Below are positions 44,609 through 54,345 of a stretch of DNA of 64,000 bases, in pieces. This DNA comes from Pseudomonas putida (GTDB taxonomy: Bacteria; Pseudomonadota; Gammaproteobacteria; Pseudomonadales; Pseudomonadaceae). Every line of letters starts with the position of its first letter. Positions within the stretch are counted from its first letter, which is position 1. Below the pieces are notes generated by a model. That model had not been told where the DNA came from, did not search any database, and saw nothing but the letters and a program-made list of their open reading frames with translations. The DNA lies in contig NZ_CP029693.1 of NCBI RefSeq assembly GCF_003228315.1, positions 2,108,001 through 2,172,000 on the forward strand, given 5' to 3'. Both the position numbers and the translations under genes were made by a program.

Positions 44609-45508
44609 ATGCTCAATTACCGACAACTGCACTATTTCTGGGTGGTGGCCAAAACAGGCAGCATCGTGCGCGCCTGCGAGCAACTGAACCTGACGCCCCA
44701 GACCATCAGCGGGCAGATATCGCTGCTCGAACAAACCTACGGCATCGAGCTGTTCCGCCGGGTCGGCCGGCAACTGGAGCTCACCGAAGCCGGTCGCCAG
44801 ACCCTGCCCTACGCCGAACAAATGTTTCAGTTGGGTGGTGAACTGGAATTGATGCTGCGCGCACAACCCAACGAACAGCAGATTCTCTTTCGGGTTGGCG
44901 TGGCCGACGTGGTGCCCAAGTCCATCGTCTATCGCCTGATCGCCCCGACCATGGAATTGAGCGAACCCCTGCGCATCACCTGCCGCGAAGACAAGCTCGA
45001 ACGCCTGCTGGCCGACCTGGCCATTCAGCGCCTGGACCTGGTGATTTCCGACAGCCCCATGCCTTCGCACCTGGACATCAAGGGCTACAGCCAGAAACTC
45101 GGCGAATGCGGGATCAGCTTCTTTGCCACCGCAGAGCTGGCGGCGCGTTACGGGCAGGATTTCCCCCGCAGCCTGCACGGCGCACCCTTGCTGATTCCCG
45201 GGGCGGAAACCGTGGTGCGCAGCCGCTTGCAACGCTGGTTCGCCGAACAGCAGATCCAGCCGCAGATTGTCGGCGAGTTCGATGACAGTGCCTTGATGCA
45301 GGCCTTCGGCCAATCCGGCAGCGGGATCTTCATCGGCCCCAGCGTGATTGCCGACGAAGTGAAACGCCAGATGGGCGTGGAGGTGATCGGCCAGACCGAC
45401 GCGGTGAGCGAGTCGTTCTACGCCATCTCGGTGGAACGCAAGGTCAAGCACCCCGGCATTGTCGCCATTACCGAAGGTGCCCGACGCGAGCTGTTTACAG
45501 CGCTGTGA
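44609..45508 (+). CDS. nhaR: LysR-type regulator NhaR
   Basis: This is a 299-residue LysR regulator with the N-terminal helix-turn-helix (MLNYRQLHYFWVVAKTGSIV, LTPQTISGQISLLEQ) and an effector domain typical of NhaR, the activator of sodium/proton antiporter and other stress genes. The phrases LLIPGAETVVRSRLQRWFAE and FDDSALMQAFGQSGSGIF are NhaR-like. Its end overlaps the convergent MFS gene by 14 nt. Confidence 0.85.
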   Translation: MLNYRQLHYFWVVAKTGSIVRACEQLNLTPQTISGQISLLEQTYGIELFRRVGRQLELTEAGRQTLPYAEQMFQLGGELELMLRAQPNEQQILFRVGVADVVPKSIVYRLIAPTMELSEPLRITCREDKLERLLADLAIQRLDLVISDSPMPSHLDIKGYSQKLGECGISFFATAELAARYGQDFPRSLHGAPLLIPGAETVVRSRLQRWFAEQQIQPQIVGEFDDSALMQAFGQSGSGIFIGPSVIADEVKRQMGVEVIGQTDAVSESFYAISVERKVKHPGIVAITEGARRELFTAL

Positions 45509-46655
45509 GGGCTTCGCGCGGCTTGAAGGTCATCAACGCGATGGCCAGGAGGATCGAGGCCAGGATCAAGCCGGCGGCGGCGAATCCCAGGCCTTGCAGG
45601 CCGACGCTGTCGATCACCCGACCGCCGATCATCGCGCCCAGGCCGATCCCCAGATTGGCCCCGGCAATGTTCAGCGACGCCGCGAATGCAGGCGCTTCCG
45701 GCGCCGCCTTCATCAGGCGCACATGGCTGACCAGGAACAGCGCCGCCTGGGTAATCCCCCAGATGCCCATCGCCGCTGCCAACCCGTAAGGCGAATGGAT
45801 GTTCGGCACCAGCGCCACCAGACCGGCGATCATGAAGGCGCAGAACATCATCGAAGCCACCAGCGGATGCCGGTCCACCGCGCGACCACCCAGCGAGTTG
45901 CCGATCAACCCCACTGCGCCGAAGCCCATCAGGCACCAGCCGACCACCGTGCCGTCGAGACCGGCCAGGCGCTCGAGAATGTCCGCCAGATAGGTGTAAG
46001 CGGTGAACATGCCGCTGAACACGATGATCGACAGCAGCACATGCCCCACCATCAACGGGCTGCGCAGGATCTTGAACTGCGAACGGAAGCTGACCTGATG
46101 CTGGTGCAGGTTGGTCTTCGGCAAGTAGATAAACAGCAACAGCGCCTTGGCAAAGGCGATGACGGCAAGAATGGCGAACGCACTGCGCCAGCCGAACGCG
46201 TCGGAAATCAGCGTGCCCACCGGAATGCCGAACACCGTGGCGCAGACGATGCCGAAGCCGATCTTGGCAATGGCGCGGCCGGCGTACTCCGGGCCGACGA
46301 TGTCCACCGCCGTCTCGCTGGCCAACGCCCAGAACACCGGCAAGCCCAGGGCCGGGATCAACCGCGCAAACGCCATCACCCAGATATTCGGCGCCAACGC
46401 GGCGAGCGTATTGGCCAGGCCGAACATGATCAGCACCGAGATAAACAGCTTGCGCCGCTCGAAACGGGCGAAGAACGCGGTCAGGAACGGCCCGAATGCG
46501 GCAACGGTGAAGGCGAACAGGGTCACCAGCAAGCCCGCTTGCGGGATGCTGACGTCAAGGTCGCGGGCAATGGCCGGCAACAGGCCGACGATGATGAACT
46601 CCGTGGTCAGCACCGTGAAACCGGCGGCCGACAACAGAAAAACGGGCAACAACAT
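45495..46655 (-). CDS. MFS transporter, sugar-efflux/drug exporter type
   Basis: This is a 386-residue transporter with 12 predicted helices. The N-terminal signature FTVLTTEFIIVGLLPAIARD is typical of the DHA1 group (AraJ/sugar efflux, chloramphenicol export). The start at 46655 (MLLPVFLLSAAG) fits the family; a longer frame begins at 46751. It is convergent with and overlaps nhaR. The substrate cannot be inferred. Confidence 0.82.
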   Translation of the reverse strand: MLLPVFLLSAAGFTVLTTEFIIVGLLPAIARDLDVSIPQAGLLVTLFAFTVAAFGPFLTAFFARFERRKLFISVLIMFGLANTLAALAPNIWVMAFARLIPALGLPVFWALASETAVDIVGPEYAGRAIAKIGFGIVCATVFGIPVGTLISDAFGWRSAFAILAVIAFAKALLLFIYLPKTNLHQHQVSFRSQFKILRSPLMVGHVLLSIIVFSGMFTAYTYLADILERLAGLDGTVVGWCLMGFGAVGLIGNSLGGRAVDRHPLVASMMFCAFMIAGLVALVPNIHSPYGLAAAMGIWGITQAALFLVSHVRLMKAAPEAPAFAASLNIAGANLGIGLGAMIGGRVIDSVGLQGLGFAAAGLILASILLAIALMTFKPREALTAL

Positions 46656-46933
46656 GCACAACTCCAGAAAAACGACGACACCAGCGAAAACCCGAAGGCT
46701 CACTGGAAGATGAAAATGAGGATGGCGAAGCTTAACAGAGTGTGTCCGCACAGGGTTGCACGAACCTGCAAATCGCGTTTAACCGGTGGGTGGCAGATCG
46801 TCACAGCACTGAAGGATCAGGACGACGCTATGCTAAAGTCCGCGCCCCGCGGTACGTACCCCCTGTTCATCAGCCATGGTTTGGCATTGATGTCGCGATA
46901 TCCCGCACCAAATAAAATCCGAGATGCCGTTTT

Positions 46934-48166
46934 ATGAGCGATTCATCCCCTTCTCCATTGCAACGCCTCAATCGCCTGAGCCTGGTCACGCAGATTCTCA
47001 TCGGCCTGATCGCCGGCATTGCCCTGGCCCTGATCGCGCCTGAAGTGGCGAAGTCCACAGCCTTCGTCGGCAAGGTCTTCGTTTCGGCGCTGAAGGCCGT
47101 CGCACCGATTCTGGTGTTCGTCCTGGTCATGGCGTCCATCGCCAGCCACCAGCAAGGCCAGCAAACCCACATCCGGCCGATCCTGTTCCTGTACCTGCTC
47201 GGCACCTTCGCCGCCGCCGTGGTGGCGGTGGTTGCCAGCATGCTGTTCCCCTCGAGCCTGGTGCTGTCGACCCAGGACGTCGCCGTGAGCGCACCGGGTG
47301 GCATCGGTGAAGTGCTGCAAAGCCTGTTGCTCAGCATCGTCGATAACCCGGTCAGTGCGCTGATGAACGCCAACTTCATCGGCATTCTGGCGTGGGCGAT
47401 CGGCCTGGGCATCGCCCTGCGCCATGCCGGCAAAGCCACACGCGGGGTGCTGGACGACCTGTCCAATGGCGTAACCGGGATCGTGCGCATGGTGATTCGT
47501 TTCGCACCGCTGGGCATTTTCGGCCTCGTGGCCTCGACCCTCGCCACCTCCGGCTTCGGCGCCCTGATCGGCTACGCCCATCTGCTGGCGGTGTTGCTGG
47601 GCTGCATGCTGTTCGTCGCACTGGTGATGAACCCGGCGATCGTGTTCTGGAAACTGCGCCGCAACCCGTACCCACTGACCTTGATGTGCCTGCGTGAAAG
47701 CGGCATCACCGCGTTCTTCACCCGCAGCTCGGCGGCGAACATCCCGGTCAACCTCGAACTGAGCAAGCGTCTGGGCCTGCACGAGGACACCTACTCGGTG
47801 TCGATCCCGCTGGGGGCAACCATCAACATGGCCGGTGCGTCGATCACCATCACCGTGCTGACGTTGGCCGCCGTGCACACCCTGGGCATCGCCGTGGACA
47901 TTCCGACGGCCATTCTTCTGAGCGTCGTCGCAGCGGTTTGCGCCTGTGGCGCCTCGGGCGTGGCCGGTGGCTCGCTGCTGCTGATCCCGCTGGCGTGCAG
48001 CCTGTTCGGCATCCCCAGCGAAATCGCCATGCAGGTGGTGGCGGTGGGTTTCATCATTGGCGTGCTGCAGGACTCGGCGGAAACCGCGCTGAATTCGTCC
48101 ACCGATGTACTGTTCACCGCCGCGGCGTGCCTGGGCGAAGAAGCAAAAGCCGAACGCCTGTCCTGA
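46934..48166 (+). CDS. sstT: Serine/threonine:sodium symporter
   Basis: This is a 410-residue sodium:dicarboxylate symporter-family protein. Typical SstT features are [60 protein letters not shown] and [20 protein letters not shown]. It imports serine and threonine. It is followed by a REPIN and a strong terminator. Confidence 0.92.
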   Translation: MSDSSPSPLQRLNRLSLVTQILIGLIAGIALALIAPEVAKSTAFVGKVFVSALKAVAPILVFVLVMASIASHQQGQQTHIRPILFLYLLGTFAAAVVAVVASMLFPSSLVLSTQDVAVSAPGGIGEVLQSLLLSIVDNPVSALMNANFIGILAWAIGLGIALRHAGKATRGVLDDLSNGVTGIVRMVIRFAPLGIFGLVASTLATSGFGALIGYAHLLAVLLGCMLFVALVMNPAIVFWKLRRNPYPLTLMCLRESGITAFFTRSSAANIPVNLELSKRLGLHEDTYSVSIPLGATINMAGASITITVLTLAAVHTLGIAVDIPTAILLSVVAAVCACGASGVAGGSLLLIPLACSLFGIPSEIAMQVVAVGFIIGVLQDSAETALNSSTDVLFTAAACLGEEAKAERLS

Positions 48167-48180
48167 TCCAAATCCCTCTC

Positions 48181-48265
48181 CTGTAGGAGCGAGCCTGCTC
48201 GCGATGGTGTGTCAGTCAACACGTACCATGCTGACACTCCATCGCGAGCAGGCTCGCTCCTACAG
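48181..48265. repeat. REPIN
   Basis: Two inverted REP copies with the short spacer GTGTCAGTCAACACGTACCA between sstT and its terminator. Confidence 0.85.
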
Positions 48266-48273
48266 AAATGCAA

Positions 48274-48309
48274 AGGCCCGCCACGGCTTGCACCGTGGCG
48301 GGCTTTTTT
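48274..48309 (+). terminator. Terminator of sstT, shared with DUF1993 gene
   Basis: GCCCGCCACGG and CCGTGGCGGGC form an 11-bp stem followed by T6. It sits between convergent genes. Confidence 0.9.
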
Positions 48310-48322
48310 GTCACCGGACGGT

Positions 48323-48832
48323 TTAGAACGCGCCCATGTAATCACGCTTGCCCACTTCCACGCCGTTGTGACGCAGCAGCGCATAAGCGGTAGTGACGTG
48401 GAAGAAGAACTGCGGCAGGCCGTAGCTCAACAGGTAAGCCTGACCAGAGAAGCGCTTCTCTTTAGGCGTGCCCGGACGGGTGACGATTTCGATGCCTTCC
48501 TGGCCATTGATCTGCTCCGGCTTGATCTCGCCGATGTAAGCCAGAACCTTGGTCAGCAGCGCCTGCAGCTCGGCGAAGGTGGTTTCGGTGTCGTCGTACT
48601 TCGGTACTTCGACTTCGGCCAGACGCGAAGAAACGCCCTTGGCGAAATCGACAGCGATCTGCACCTGACGCACCAGCGGGAACATGTCCGGGAACAGGCG
48701 CGCTTGCAGGAAAACACTCGGCTCAATGTTTTTGGCGGTGGCGTGGGCTTCGGCCTTTTTCAACACATCGCTCAGGGCAGTGAGCATTTGTTTGAAAACA
48801 GGTACCGAAGCGTCGTACAGGGAAATGGTCAT
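48323..48832 (-). CDS. DUF1993 family protein
   Basis: This 169-residue all-helical protein matches DUF1993 (VPVFKQMLTALSDVLKKAEA, LFPDMFPLVRQVQIAVDFAK, and the C-terminal YLLSYGLPQFFFHVTTAYAL). The fold is DinB-like, with a four-helix bundle. The function of the family is unknown. No signal peptide is present. It stands alone between repeats. Confidence 0.85.
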   Translation of the reverse strand: MTISLYDASVPVFKQMLTALSDVLKKAEAHATAKNIEPSVFLQARLFPDMFPLVRQVQIAVDFAKGVSSRLAEVEVPKYDDTETTFAELQALLTKVLAYIGEIKPEQINGQEGIEIVTRPGTPKEKRFSGQAYLLSYGLPQFFFHVTTAYALLRHNGVEVGKRDYMGAF

Positions 48833-48875
48833 GGCAGGTCTCGTCTGGTGACAGGTAAATGATCTTCTGGATCTT

Positions 48876-48978
48876 CTGTAGGAGCGAGCATGCTCGCGAT
48901 GAACGATCAGACACCGCAGGCATTCAGACAGCCCGCGTTATCGTTGACGACCATCGCGAGCATGCTCGCTCCTACAGG
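48876..48978. repeat. REPIN
   Basis: Inverted REP pair whose cores carry GAGCATGCTCGC (a compensated change on both arms) and the conserved spacer GTTATCGTTGACGACC. Confidence 0.88.
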
Positions 48979-49030
48979 GGGGAACGCCGATTATAGCCAT
49001 GCGCGACCGTTCCGAGACGTAAAACAATTT

Positions 49031-49906
49031 TCAGCTGCCGTACACCTTCGCCGCCGGAACAGCCTGCGCGATCAGTTGTGCCACTGCCCCGCCCATCTCA
49101 TCCACCGCCCATCGACCTTCGCGATCAAGCTGCGGCCCACGACGCCAGCCATCGGCAATCGACAACTTGCCACCCTCGATTTCGAACATCTGCCCGGTGA
49201 CATCGGAAGAACCCTCGGACCCCAACCACACCACCAACGGCGCAACGTTTTCCGGGGCGAAGTAATCGAACCCTTCCTCCGGTTTCTTCATGGTCTCGGC
49301 GAACACTTGCTCGGTCATCCCGGTACGCGCCGCCGGGGCCAATGCGTTGACGGTAATCCCGTAACGGCGCAGCTCGGCAGCCTGCACCAACGTCAAAGAG
49401 GCAATCCCACCCTTGGCCGCCGCATAGTTGGACTGGCCAATGGAACCCTGCAGCCCCGCGCCGGAACTGGTGTTGATGATGCGCGCATCGACCTTCGCCC
49501 CACCTTTGGCCTGTTCGCGCCAGTACTTCACCGCATGGCTGGCAATGCAGAAATGCCCCTTCAGATGCACCGCCACCACAGCATCCCAGTCAGCTTCGGT
49601 GAGGCTGGCGAACATTCGGTCGCGGCAGATGCCGGCGTTATTGACCACCACGTGCAGGCCGCCGAAGGTTTCGATCGCCTGACGCACGATCAACCCGGCC
49701 GAATCGTAGCGGGTGATGTCATCGCTGTTGGCCACGGCGCTGCCGCCCTGCCCGAGGATCTCACCGACCACCGCCAGGGCCGCTTCGCGATTGATGTCGT
49801 TGACCACCACTTTCGCGCCCTCGGCGGCGAACGCCAGCGCATAGGCCCGGCCCAAGCCACCGCCGGCACCGGTGATGATCACGACGCGGTTTTCACAGAT
49901 TTTCAT
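49031..49906 (-). CDS. SDR 3-hydroxyacyl-CoA dehydrogenase-like
   Basis: This is a 291-residue short-chain dehydrogenase. The NAD motif is ITGAGGGLGRAYAL, NNAG is present, and the catalytic Ser-Tyr-Lys lies in INTSSGAGLQG and SNYAAAKGG. The C-terminal extension after FEIEGGKLSIADGWRRGP is like that of 17-beta-HSD type 4 enzymes, which oxidise 3-hydroxyacyl-CoA in steroid side-chain and ring degradation. It is the last gene of the minus-strand steroid cluster, 151 nt beyond the thiolase with a REPIN between. Substrate assignment rests on neighbours. Confidence 0.8.
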   Translation of the reverse strand: MKICENRVVIITGAGGGLGRAYALAFAAEGAKVVVNDINREAALAVVGEILGQGGSAVANSDDITRYDSAGLIVRQAIETFGGLHVVVNNAGICRDRMFASLTEADWDAVVAVHLKGHFCIASHAVKYWREQAKGGAKVDARIINTSSGAGLQGSIGQSNYAAAKGGIASLTLVQAAELRRYGITVNALAPAARTGMTEQVFAETMKKPEEGFDYFAPENVAPLVVWLGSEGSSDVTGQMFEIEGGKLSIADGWRRGPQLDREGRWAVDEMGGAVAQLIAQAVPAAKVYGS

Positions 49907-49936
49907 GTTGCTATCCCTTCATGTTCGACTGGTTCC

Positions 49937-50028
49937 CTGTAGGAGCGAGCCAGCTCGCGATGGCGGCGGCACATCCAACATCCATATGTCAGACATACCG
50001 TCATCGCGAGCAGGCTCGCTCCTACAGG
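49937..50028. repeat. REPIN inside the steroid gene run
   Basis: Inverted REP pair with the CACATCCAACATC spacer class, in the gap between the SDR and thiolase genes. One core has a change (GAGCCAGCTCGC) that is not matched on the other arm. Confidence 0.85.
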
Positions 50029-50057
50029 GTTCATGTGCATCCCGAAATCGGGTCCGC

Positions 50058-51206
50058 TTACAGGCGCTCAATAATCGTCACATTCGCCTGCCCACCACCT
50101 TCACACATGGTCTGCAAACCGTACCGCCCCCCGCTGCGCTCCAGCTCATGCAACAGGCTGCACATCAAGCGGGTACCGGTGGCGCCCAGCGGATGACCGA
50201 GGGCAATCGCCCCGCCGTTGACGTTGGTCCGCTCATGGGGATACCCCGTTTCCTTGAGCCAGGCCATGGCCACCGAGGCGAAGGCCTCGTTGATCTCCAC
50301 GCGGTCGATGTCTTCAAGCTTCATCCCTGCACGCTTCAACGCATAAGCGGTGGCCGGAATCGGCGCGGTCAGCATCCAGATCGGGTCTTCCGCGCGCACG
50401 CTGATGTGGTGGATCCGTGCCCGTGGTGTCAGGCCGTAGCGCTTGAGCGCCGCCTCGGAGACGATCAGCATCGCACTGGCCGCATCGCAGGTCTGGCTGG
50501 ACACCGCCGCCGTCACCCGGTCGCAACCGAACAGGTATTCCAGCTCGGCCATTTTTTCCAGGCTGGTCTGGCGCGGGGTTTCGTCATGACGCAAACCGGC
50601 CAGCGGCACGATCTCGCGGTTGAAATTGCCCTGGGCGATGGCCCGCAAGGCCCGCTCATGGGACTCCAGCGAATAGGCTTCCAGCTGGGCACGGGACAGG
50701 TCCCACTTCTCGGCGATCATCTGCGCCGAACGAAACTGCGTCGGTGGTTGCGCGCCATAACGACGCACCCAGCCTTCGGAGCCGCTGAACGGGTCGGTGA
50801 AACCCAGCGGTTCGGCGGCAATCATCGCCGAGGAAATCGGGATCTGGGTCATGGTCTGCACGCCACCGGCCACCACCACATCCTGGGTGCCGCTCATCAC
50901 CGCCTGGGCGGCAAAGTGCACCGCTTGCTGGGACGAGCCGCACTGGCGGTCGATGGTGGTGCCGGGCACCGCTTGCGACAGGCCGGCGGCCAGCCAACTG
51001 GTGCGGGCGATGTCCCCGGCCAGCGGGCCGATGGTGTCAACGCAACCGAAGATCACATCGTCGTAATCCTCGTCGGGAATGTCATTGCGCTCGACCAGCG
51101 CGCGCAACACATGGGCGCCCAGATCAGCAGCGTGAATATGGCTCAGACCACCCTTGCGCCGCCCGGTGGGCGTGCGCAGGGCGTCGACTATGTAGGCTTC
51201 AGGCAT
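50058..51206 (-). CDS. Acyl-CoA thiolase, FadA6-like
   Basis: This is a 382-residue thiolase. The catalytic Cys lies in [14 protein letters not shown], the His in [14 protein letters not shown] and the second Cys in [13 protein letters not shown]. Length and the segment [13 protein letters not shown] resemble steroid thiolases (FadA6 type), which act in C/D-ring breakdown of cholesterol and cholate. It follows the acyl-CoA dehydrogenase genes after a REP pair. Classical fatty-acid thiolase activity cannot be excluded. Confidence 0.83.
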   Translation of the reverse strand: MPEAYIVDALRTPTGRRKGGLSHIHAADLGAHVLRALVERNDIPDEDYDDVIFGCVDTIGPLAGDIARTSWLAAGLSQAVPGTTIDRQCGSSQQAVHFAAQAVMSGTQDVVVAGGVQTMTQIPISSAMIAAEPLGFTDPFSGSEGWVRRYGAQPPTQFRSAQMIAEKWDLSRAQLEAYSLESHERALRAIAQGNFNREIVPLAGLRHDETPRQTSLEKMAELEYLFGCDRVTAAVSSQTCDAASAMLIVSEAALKRYGLTPRARIHHISVRAEDPIWMLTAPIPATAYALKRAGMKLEDIDRVEINEAFASVAMAWLKETGYPHERTNVNGGAIALGHPLGATGTRLMCSLLHELERSGGRYGLQTMCEGGGQANVTIIERL

Positions 51207-51250
51207 GGTCTACCTCGGTAAAAAATTGAAATCCGGCACGGTCGGTTTTT

Positions 51251-51319
51251 TGTGGGAGCAAGGCTTGCCCGCGATGGCGTCCGTGAGATCGCTATCGCGG
51301 GCAAGCCTTGCTCCCACAG
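51251..51319. repeat. REP pair, variant family
   Basis: Inverted pair of a different REP variant with core AAGGCTTGCCCGCGATGG, in the gap between thiolase and acyl-CoA dehydrogenase genes. Confidence 0.8.
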
Positions 51320-51334
51320 TGTTTTTGCATCGGC

Positions 51335-52390
51335 TCAGAAAGTACTGCCGGCACCCAACACCGGACTGCCCTCAAACAACGCCCCGCGAATCCGCCCCTT
51401 GTGCAACCCGCGATCCCCCCACACCTTGTCCAGCGCCCAGGCGCGTTTCATGAACAGGTGCAGGTCAACCTCCCAGGTGTACCCCATGGCCCCATGAGCC
51501 TGGATGCTGTTCTTCGCCGCAAGCATCGCCGCTTCCGCCGTCGCCAGCTTGGCGTGGGACACCAGCACGTCCTGCCCCGGTTGCTGCTCGGCCACCGCAT
51601 ACGCCGCGCGATACAACGGCCCCTTGGCGAACTCGATCTGCACCGCGACATTGGCCATCAGATGCTTGACCGCTTGGAACGACCCCACCGGCTTGCCGAA
51701 CTGCTTGCGCTCGAAGGTGTAGTCAACGGCGAGGTCGACCATGCGCTTGGCCAGCCCCAACAACTGCGCGGCACTGGCCAATGCCCCACGATTGAACGCC
51801 TCAGCCAACAAGCGCCGGCCCTGTTCACCACTGGCCACGCAGGTCGCCGCCGTCGGCGTCCATTGCACCTGGAACAACTGGCGACTGGGGTCCACCGACT
51901 CGTTACGGATCAGTTCCACGGCGTTGCGCTCCAGCGCATGCACCTCGTCGCCATGGGCGAGCAGCAGCAAATCGGCGACATGGGCATCGCTGACCAGCGG
52001 GTTGCCCGGCTCGGCAACCGCCAGTCGCGCCCTGCCCTCGGCCACCCGGCCCAGCCAGTCTTGTTTGAGCGCGGCATGACGCTCATCGAGGGCGGCGAGC
52101 AGCGGCACGCCCACCAGCATGGTTTCCACCAGAGGCTCGGGCAGGCCGGCGTACCCGCACTCCTGGGCGATCAGGATGAAGTCCAGTTCATTAAGACCCA
52201 TGCCCTCCTGCGCCTCGGGCACGGTCAGGGCGGTCAGGCCCAGCTCCACCAGTTGTGCCCACAGTTCGTCGCTGCGGCCGTTGTCGCCTTGCCACAGTTC
52301 ACGAATACGCTCCGGCGTCACTTCGTTGATCAGAAAGCTGCGCACGTTGTCCTGAAACAGCAGTTGGTCGCGACTGAAACTAAAGTCCAT
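51335..52390 (-). CDS. Acyl-CoA dehydrogenase, short steroid type
   Basis: This is a 351-residue acyl-CoA dehydrogenase-like flavoprotein (MDFSFSRDQLLFQDNVRSFL). The C-terminal signature is present (FERKQFGKPVGSFQAVKHLM and IQAHGAMGYTWE). The middle is short and lacks the usual FAD-binding block, which is common in one subunit of the heteromeric steroid dehydrogenases. It lies 10 nt after the next dehydrogenase gene, so the two may form one alpha2-beta2 enzyme. The candidate catalytic Glu cannot be fixed without a structure. Confidence 0.82.
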   Translation of the reverse strand: MDFSFSRDQLLFQDNVRSFLINEVTPERIRELWQGDNGRSDELWAQLVELGLTALTVPEAQEGMGLNELDFILIAQECGYAGLPEPLVETMLVGVPLLAALDERHAALKQDWLGRVAEGRARLAVAEPGNPLVSDAHVADLLLLAHGDEVHALERNAVELIRNESVDPSRQLFQVQWTPTAATCVASGEQGRRLLAEAFNRGALASAAQLLGLAKRMVDLAVDYTFERKQFGKPVGSFQAVKHLMANVAVQIEFAKGPLYRAAYAVAEQQPGQDVLVSHAKLATAEAAMLAAKNSIQAHGAMGYTWEVDLHLFMKRAWALDKVWGDRGLHKGRIRGALFEGSPVLGAGSTF

Positions 52391-52400
52391 GGTCTATTCC

Positions 52401-53567
52401 TCAGGCGCGCGGCATGCCGAGCATGCGTTCGGCAATGATGTTGCGCTGGATCTCGTTGGTGCCGGCGTAGATCGGCCCCGCCTGGGCAAACAGGAAGCCG
52501 TCCAGCCAGTGGCCGACATCGCCCGCCGCCGGTGCCTCGGGCAGCAGCTCGCCGCGCAGCCCGAGAATGCTCATGGCGGTGTCGTGCATGCGCTGATCCA
52601 GTTCCGACCAGAAGATCTTGTTGGTCGAGGATTCCGGGCCGATCTTGCCGCCCTGCACCAGTTGCGAAGCGGTCATGTAGGTGTTCAGGGTGTAGGCCTC
52701 GGCGTCCAGCCAGGCACGCATCACCGCCTCGCCGATAGCCGGGTCGCGGTCGGCGTATTCACGGTTGGCCTGATACAGCTGCACCAGCCGCCGCGCGGTT
52801 TCCTGAAAACGCGCCGGAGAGCGCAGCAACAAGCCACGCTCGAAACCGGCGGTGGACATCGCCACATGCCAGCCCATGCCCTCGCCGCCCAGGGCGTTTT
52901 CCACCGGCACCTTGACGTCATCGAAGAAGATTTCGGCGAAGCCCGGCAAGCCGTTGAGCTGTGGGATCGGCCGCACGGTGATGCCCGGCGTGTCCAGCGG
53001 CAGCAGGATGAAGGTCAGACCGTGATGGCGCTGGGACTGCGGATCGGTGCGGAAAATACCGAATGCCCAGTCGGCCCAGACCGCGCGGGTCGACCAGGTC
53101 TTCTGGCCATTGATCACGTAGTGGTCGCCCACCCGCTCGGCCCGGGAGCGTATCGCCGCCATGTCCGACCCGGCACCCGGCTCGGACCAGGCCTGGGCCC
53201 AGACGTCTTCACCGGTGGCCATGCGCGGCAGAAAGCGCGCCTTCTGCTCCTGGCTGCCGTACTCCATCAAGGTCGGGCCGAGCAGGAAGATGCCGTTCTG
53301 ATTGACCCGCGCCGGAGCGCCGGAACGGTAGTACTCCTCTTCGAAAATCAGCCACTCGATCAGGTCGCAACCGCGCCCGCCGAGTTCGGTCGGCCAGGTG
53401 ACCATGCCCCAACGGCCTTCGTTGAGTCTGGCCTCCCAGGCGCGGTGCTCGGCAAAGCCCTGTTCGGTGTCGAACGATTGCAGCGGTTCACGCGGTACGT
53501 TGGCCTCCAGCCAGGCTCGCGCTTCGGCGCGAAAGGCCTGCTGGGCCGGGGTGTATGTCAGGTCCAT
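52401..53567 (-). CDS. Acyl-CoA dehydrogenase, FadE30-like
   Basis: This is a 388-residue acyl-CoA dehydrogenase. The FAD-binding block is WAQAWSEPGAGSDMAAIRSR, and the C-terminal signature is FAQAGPIYAGTNEIQRNIIA. It is full-length for the family. Position next to EchA20, IpdC and IpdAB types makes it a good candidate for the dehydrogenase acting on the HIP-CoA intermediate. The start MDLTYTPAQQ at 53567 overlaps nothing; a longer frame has no similarity. Confidence 0.83.
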   Translation of the reverse strand: MDLTYTPAQQAFRAEARAWLEANVPREPLQSFDTEQGFAEHRAWEARLNEGRWGMVTWPTELGGRGCDLIEWLIFEEEYYRSGAPARVNQNGIFLLGPTLMEYGSQEQKARFLPRMATGEDVWAQAWSEPGAGSDMAAIRSRAERVGDHYVINGQKTWSTRAVWADWAFGIFRTDPQSQRHHGLTFILLPLDTPGITVRPIPQLNGLPGFAEIFFDDVKVPVENALGGEGMGWHVAMSTAGFERGLLLRSPARFQETARRLVQLYQANREYADRDPAIGEAVMRAWLDAEAYTLNTYMTASQLVQGGKIGPESSTNKIFWSELDQRMHDTAMSILGLRGELLPEAPAAGDVGHWLDGFLFAQAGPIYAGTNEIQRNIIAERMLGMPRA

Positions 53568-53577
53568 GAGGGTGCCC

Positions 53578-54333
53578 TTAGCCGTTGAATCGGGCATCGC
53601 GTTTCTCGACGAACGAGTCGCGTGCTTCCTGAGAGTCCAGCGAGCGATAGGCTTCAAGGGTGAAGCCCTGCTCCCAGCGGTATTTGTCTTCCAGATTGCC
53701 GTCTTCGATGCCGGTCAGCGCTTCCTTGGCCAGGCTGATCATGCCCGGGCTCTTGGCGGCGATGCTGCGGGCGATCTTCAGGGCCGTCTCGCGCAAGTCC
53801 TCGCGCTTGACCACCTGCTCCACCGCGCCCAGGCGCCAGGCTTCAGCCGCGCTGATCGGCTCGCCGGTGAAGTACATGTGCCGCACTTTCTGCACCGGGA
53901 ACAGGCGCTGCAAATGCGCGCCGCCGCCCATGGCGCCGCGATCCACTTCCGGTACGCCGAAGGTGGCGCACTCGGACGCGACGATAATGTCGGCCGCACC
54001 GCAGATGCCGATGCCACCGCCGAGCACGAAGCCGTGCACCGCGACAATCACCGGTTTCGGATTGCGATGGATGGCCTTGAAGCTGTCGTAGTTGCCCTTG
54101 TTCACCGCGACGATCAGGTTGCCGTCGGCGGCCAGTTCCTTGATGTCGACCCCGGCGCAGAAGCCCCGGCCTTCGGCGCGAATCACGATCACCCGCACGT
54201 CTGGATGGCGACCGAGGTTTTCAATCTCGCTGGCGATGTCGGCCCAGCCCTGGCTGTTGAAGGCGTTGACCGGAGGCCGGTCGAACACCAGTTCGGCAAT
54301 GCCGTTATCGATGCTGACGCTAAATGGTTTCAT
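53578..54333 (-). CDS. Crotonase-family ring hydrolase, EchA20-like
   Basis: This is a 251-residue crotonase-fold protein. It closely resembles EchA20, which opens ring D of steroid-derived COCHEA-CoA type thioesters. Shared segments are PPVNAFNSQGW, VIRAEGRGFCAGVDIKELAA, GGGIGICGAADIIVASECAT and FGVPEVDRGAMGGGAHLQRL. Length matches the family (about 247). It lies 12 nt from the IpdC-like gene. General enoyl-CoA hydratase activity is the alternative. Confidence 0.82.
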   Translation of the reverse strand: MKPFSVSIDNGIAELVFDRPPVNAFNSQGWADIASEIENLGRHPDVRVIVIRAEGRGFCAGVDIKELAADGNLIVAVNKGNYDSFKAIHRNPKPVIVAVHGFVLGGGIGICGAADIIVASECATFGVPEVDRGAMGGGAHLQRLFPVQKVRHMYFTGEPISAAEAWRLGAVEQVVKREDLRETALKIARSIAAKSPGMISLAKEALTGIEDGNLEDKYRWEQGFTLEAYRSLDSQEARDSFVEKRDARFNG

Positions 54334-54345
54334 GGCTTTTTTCCT

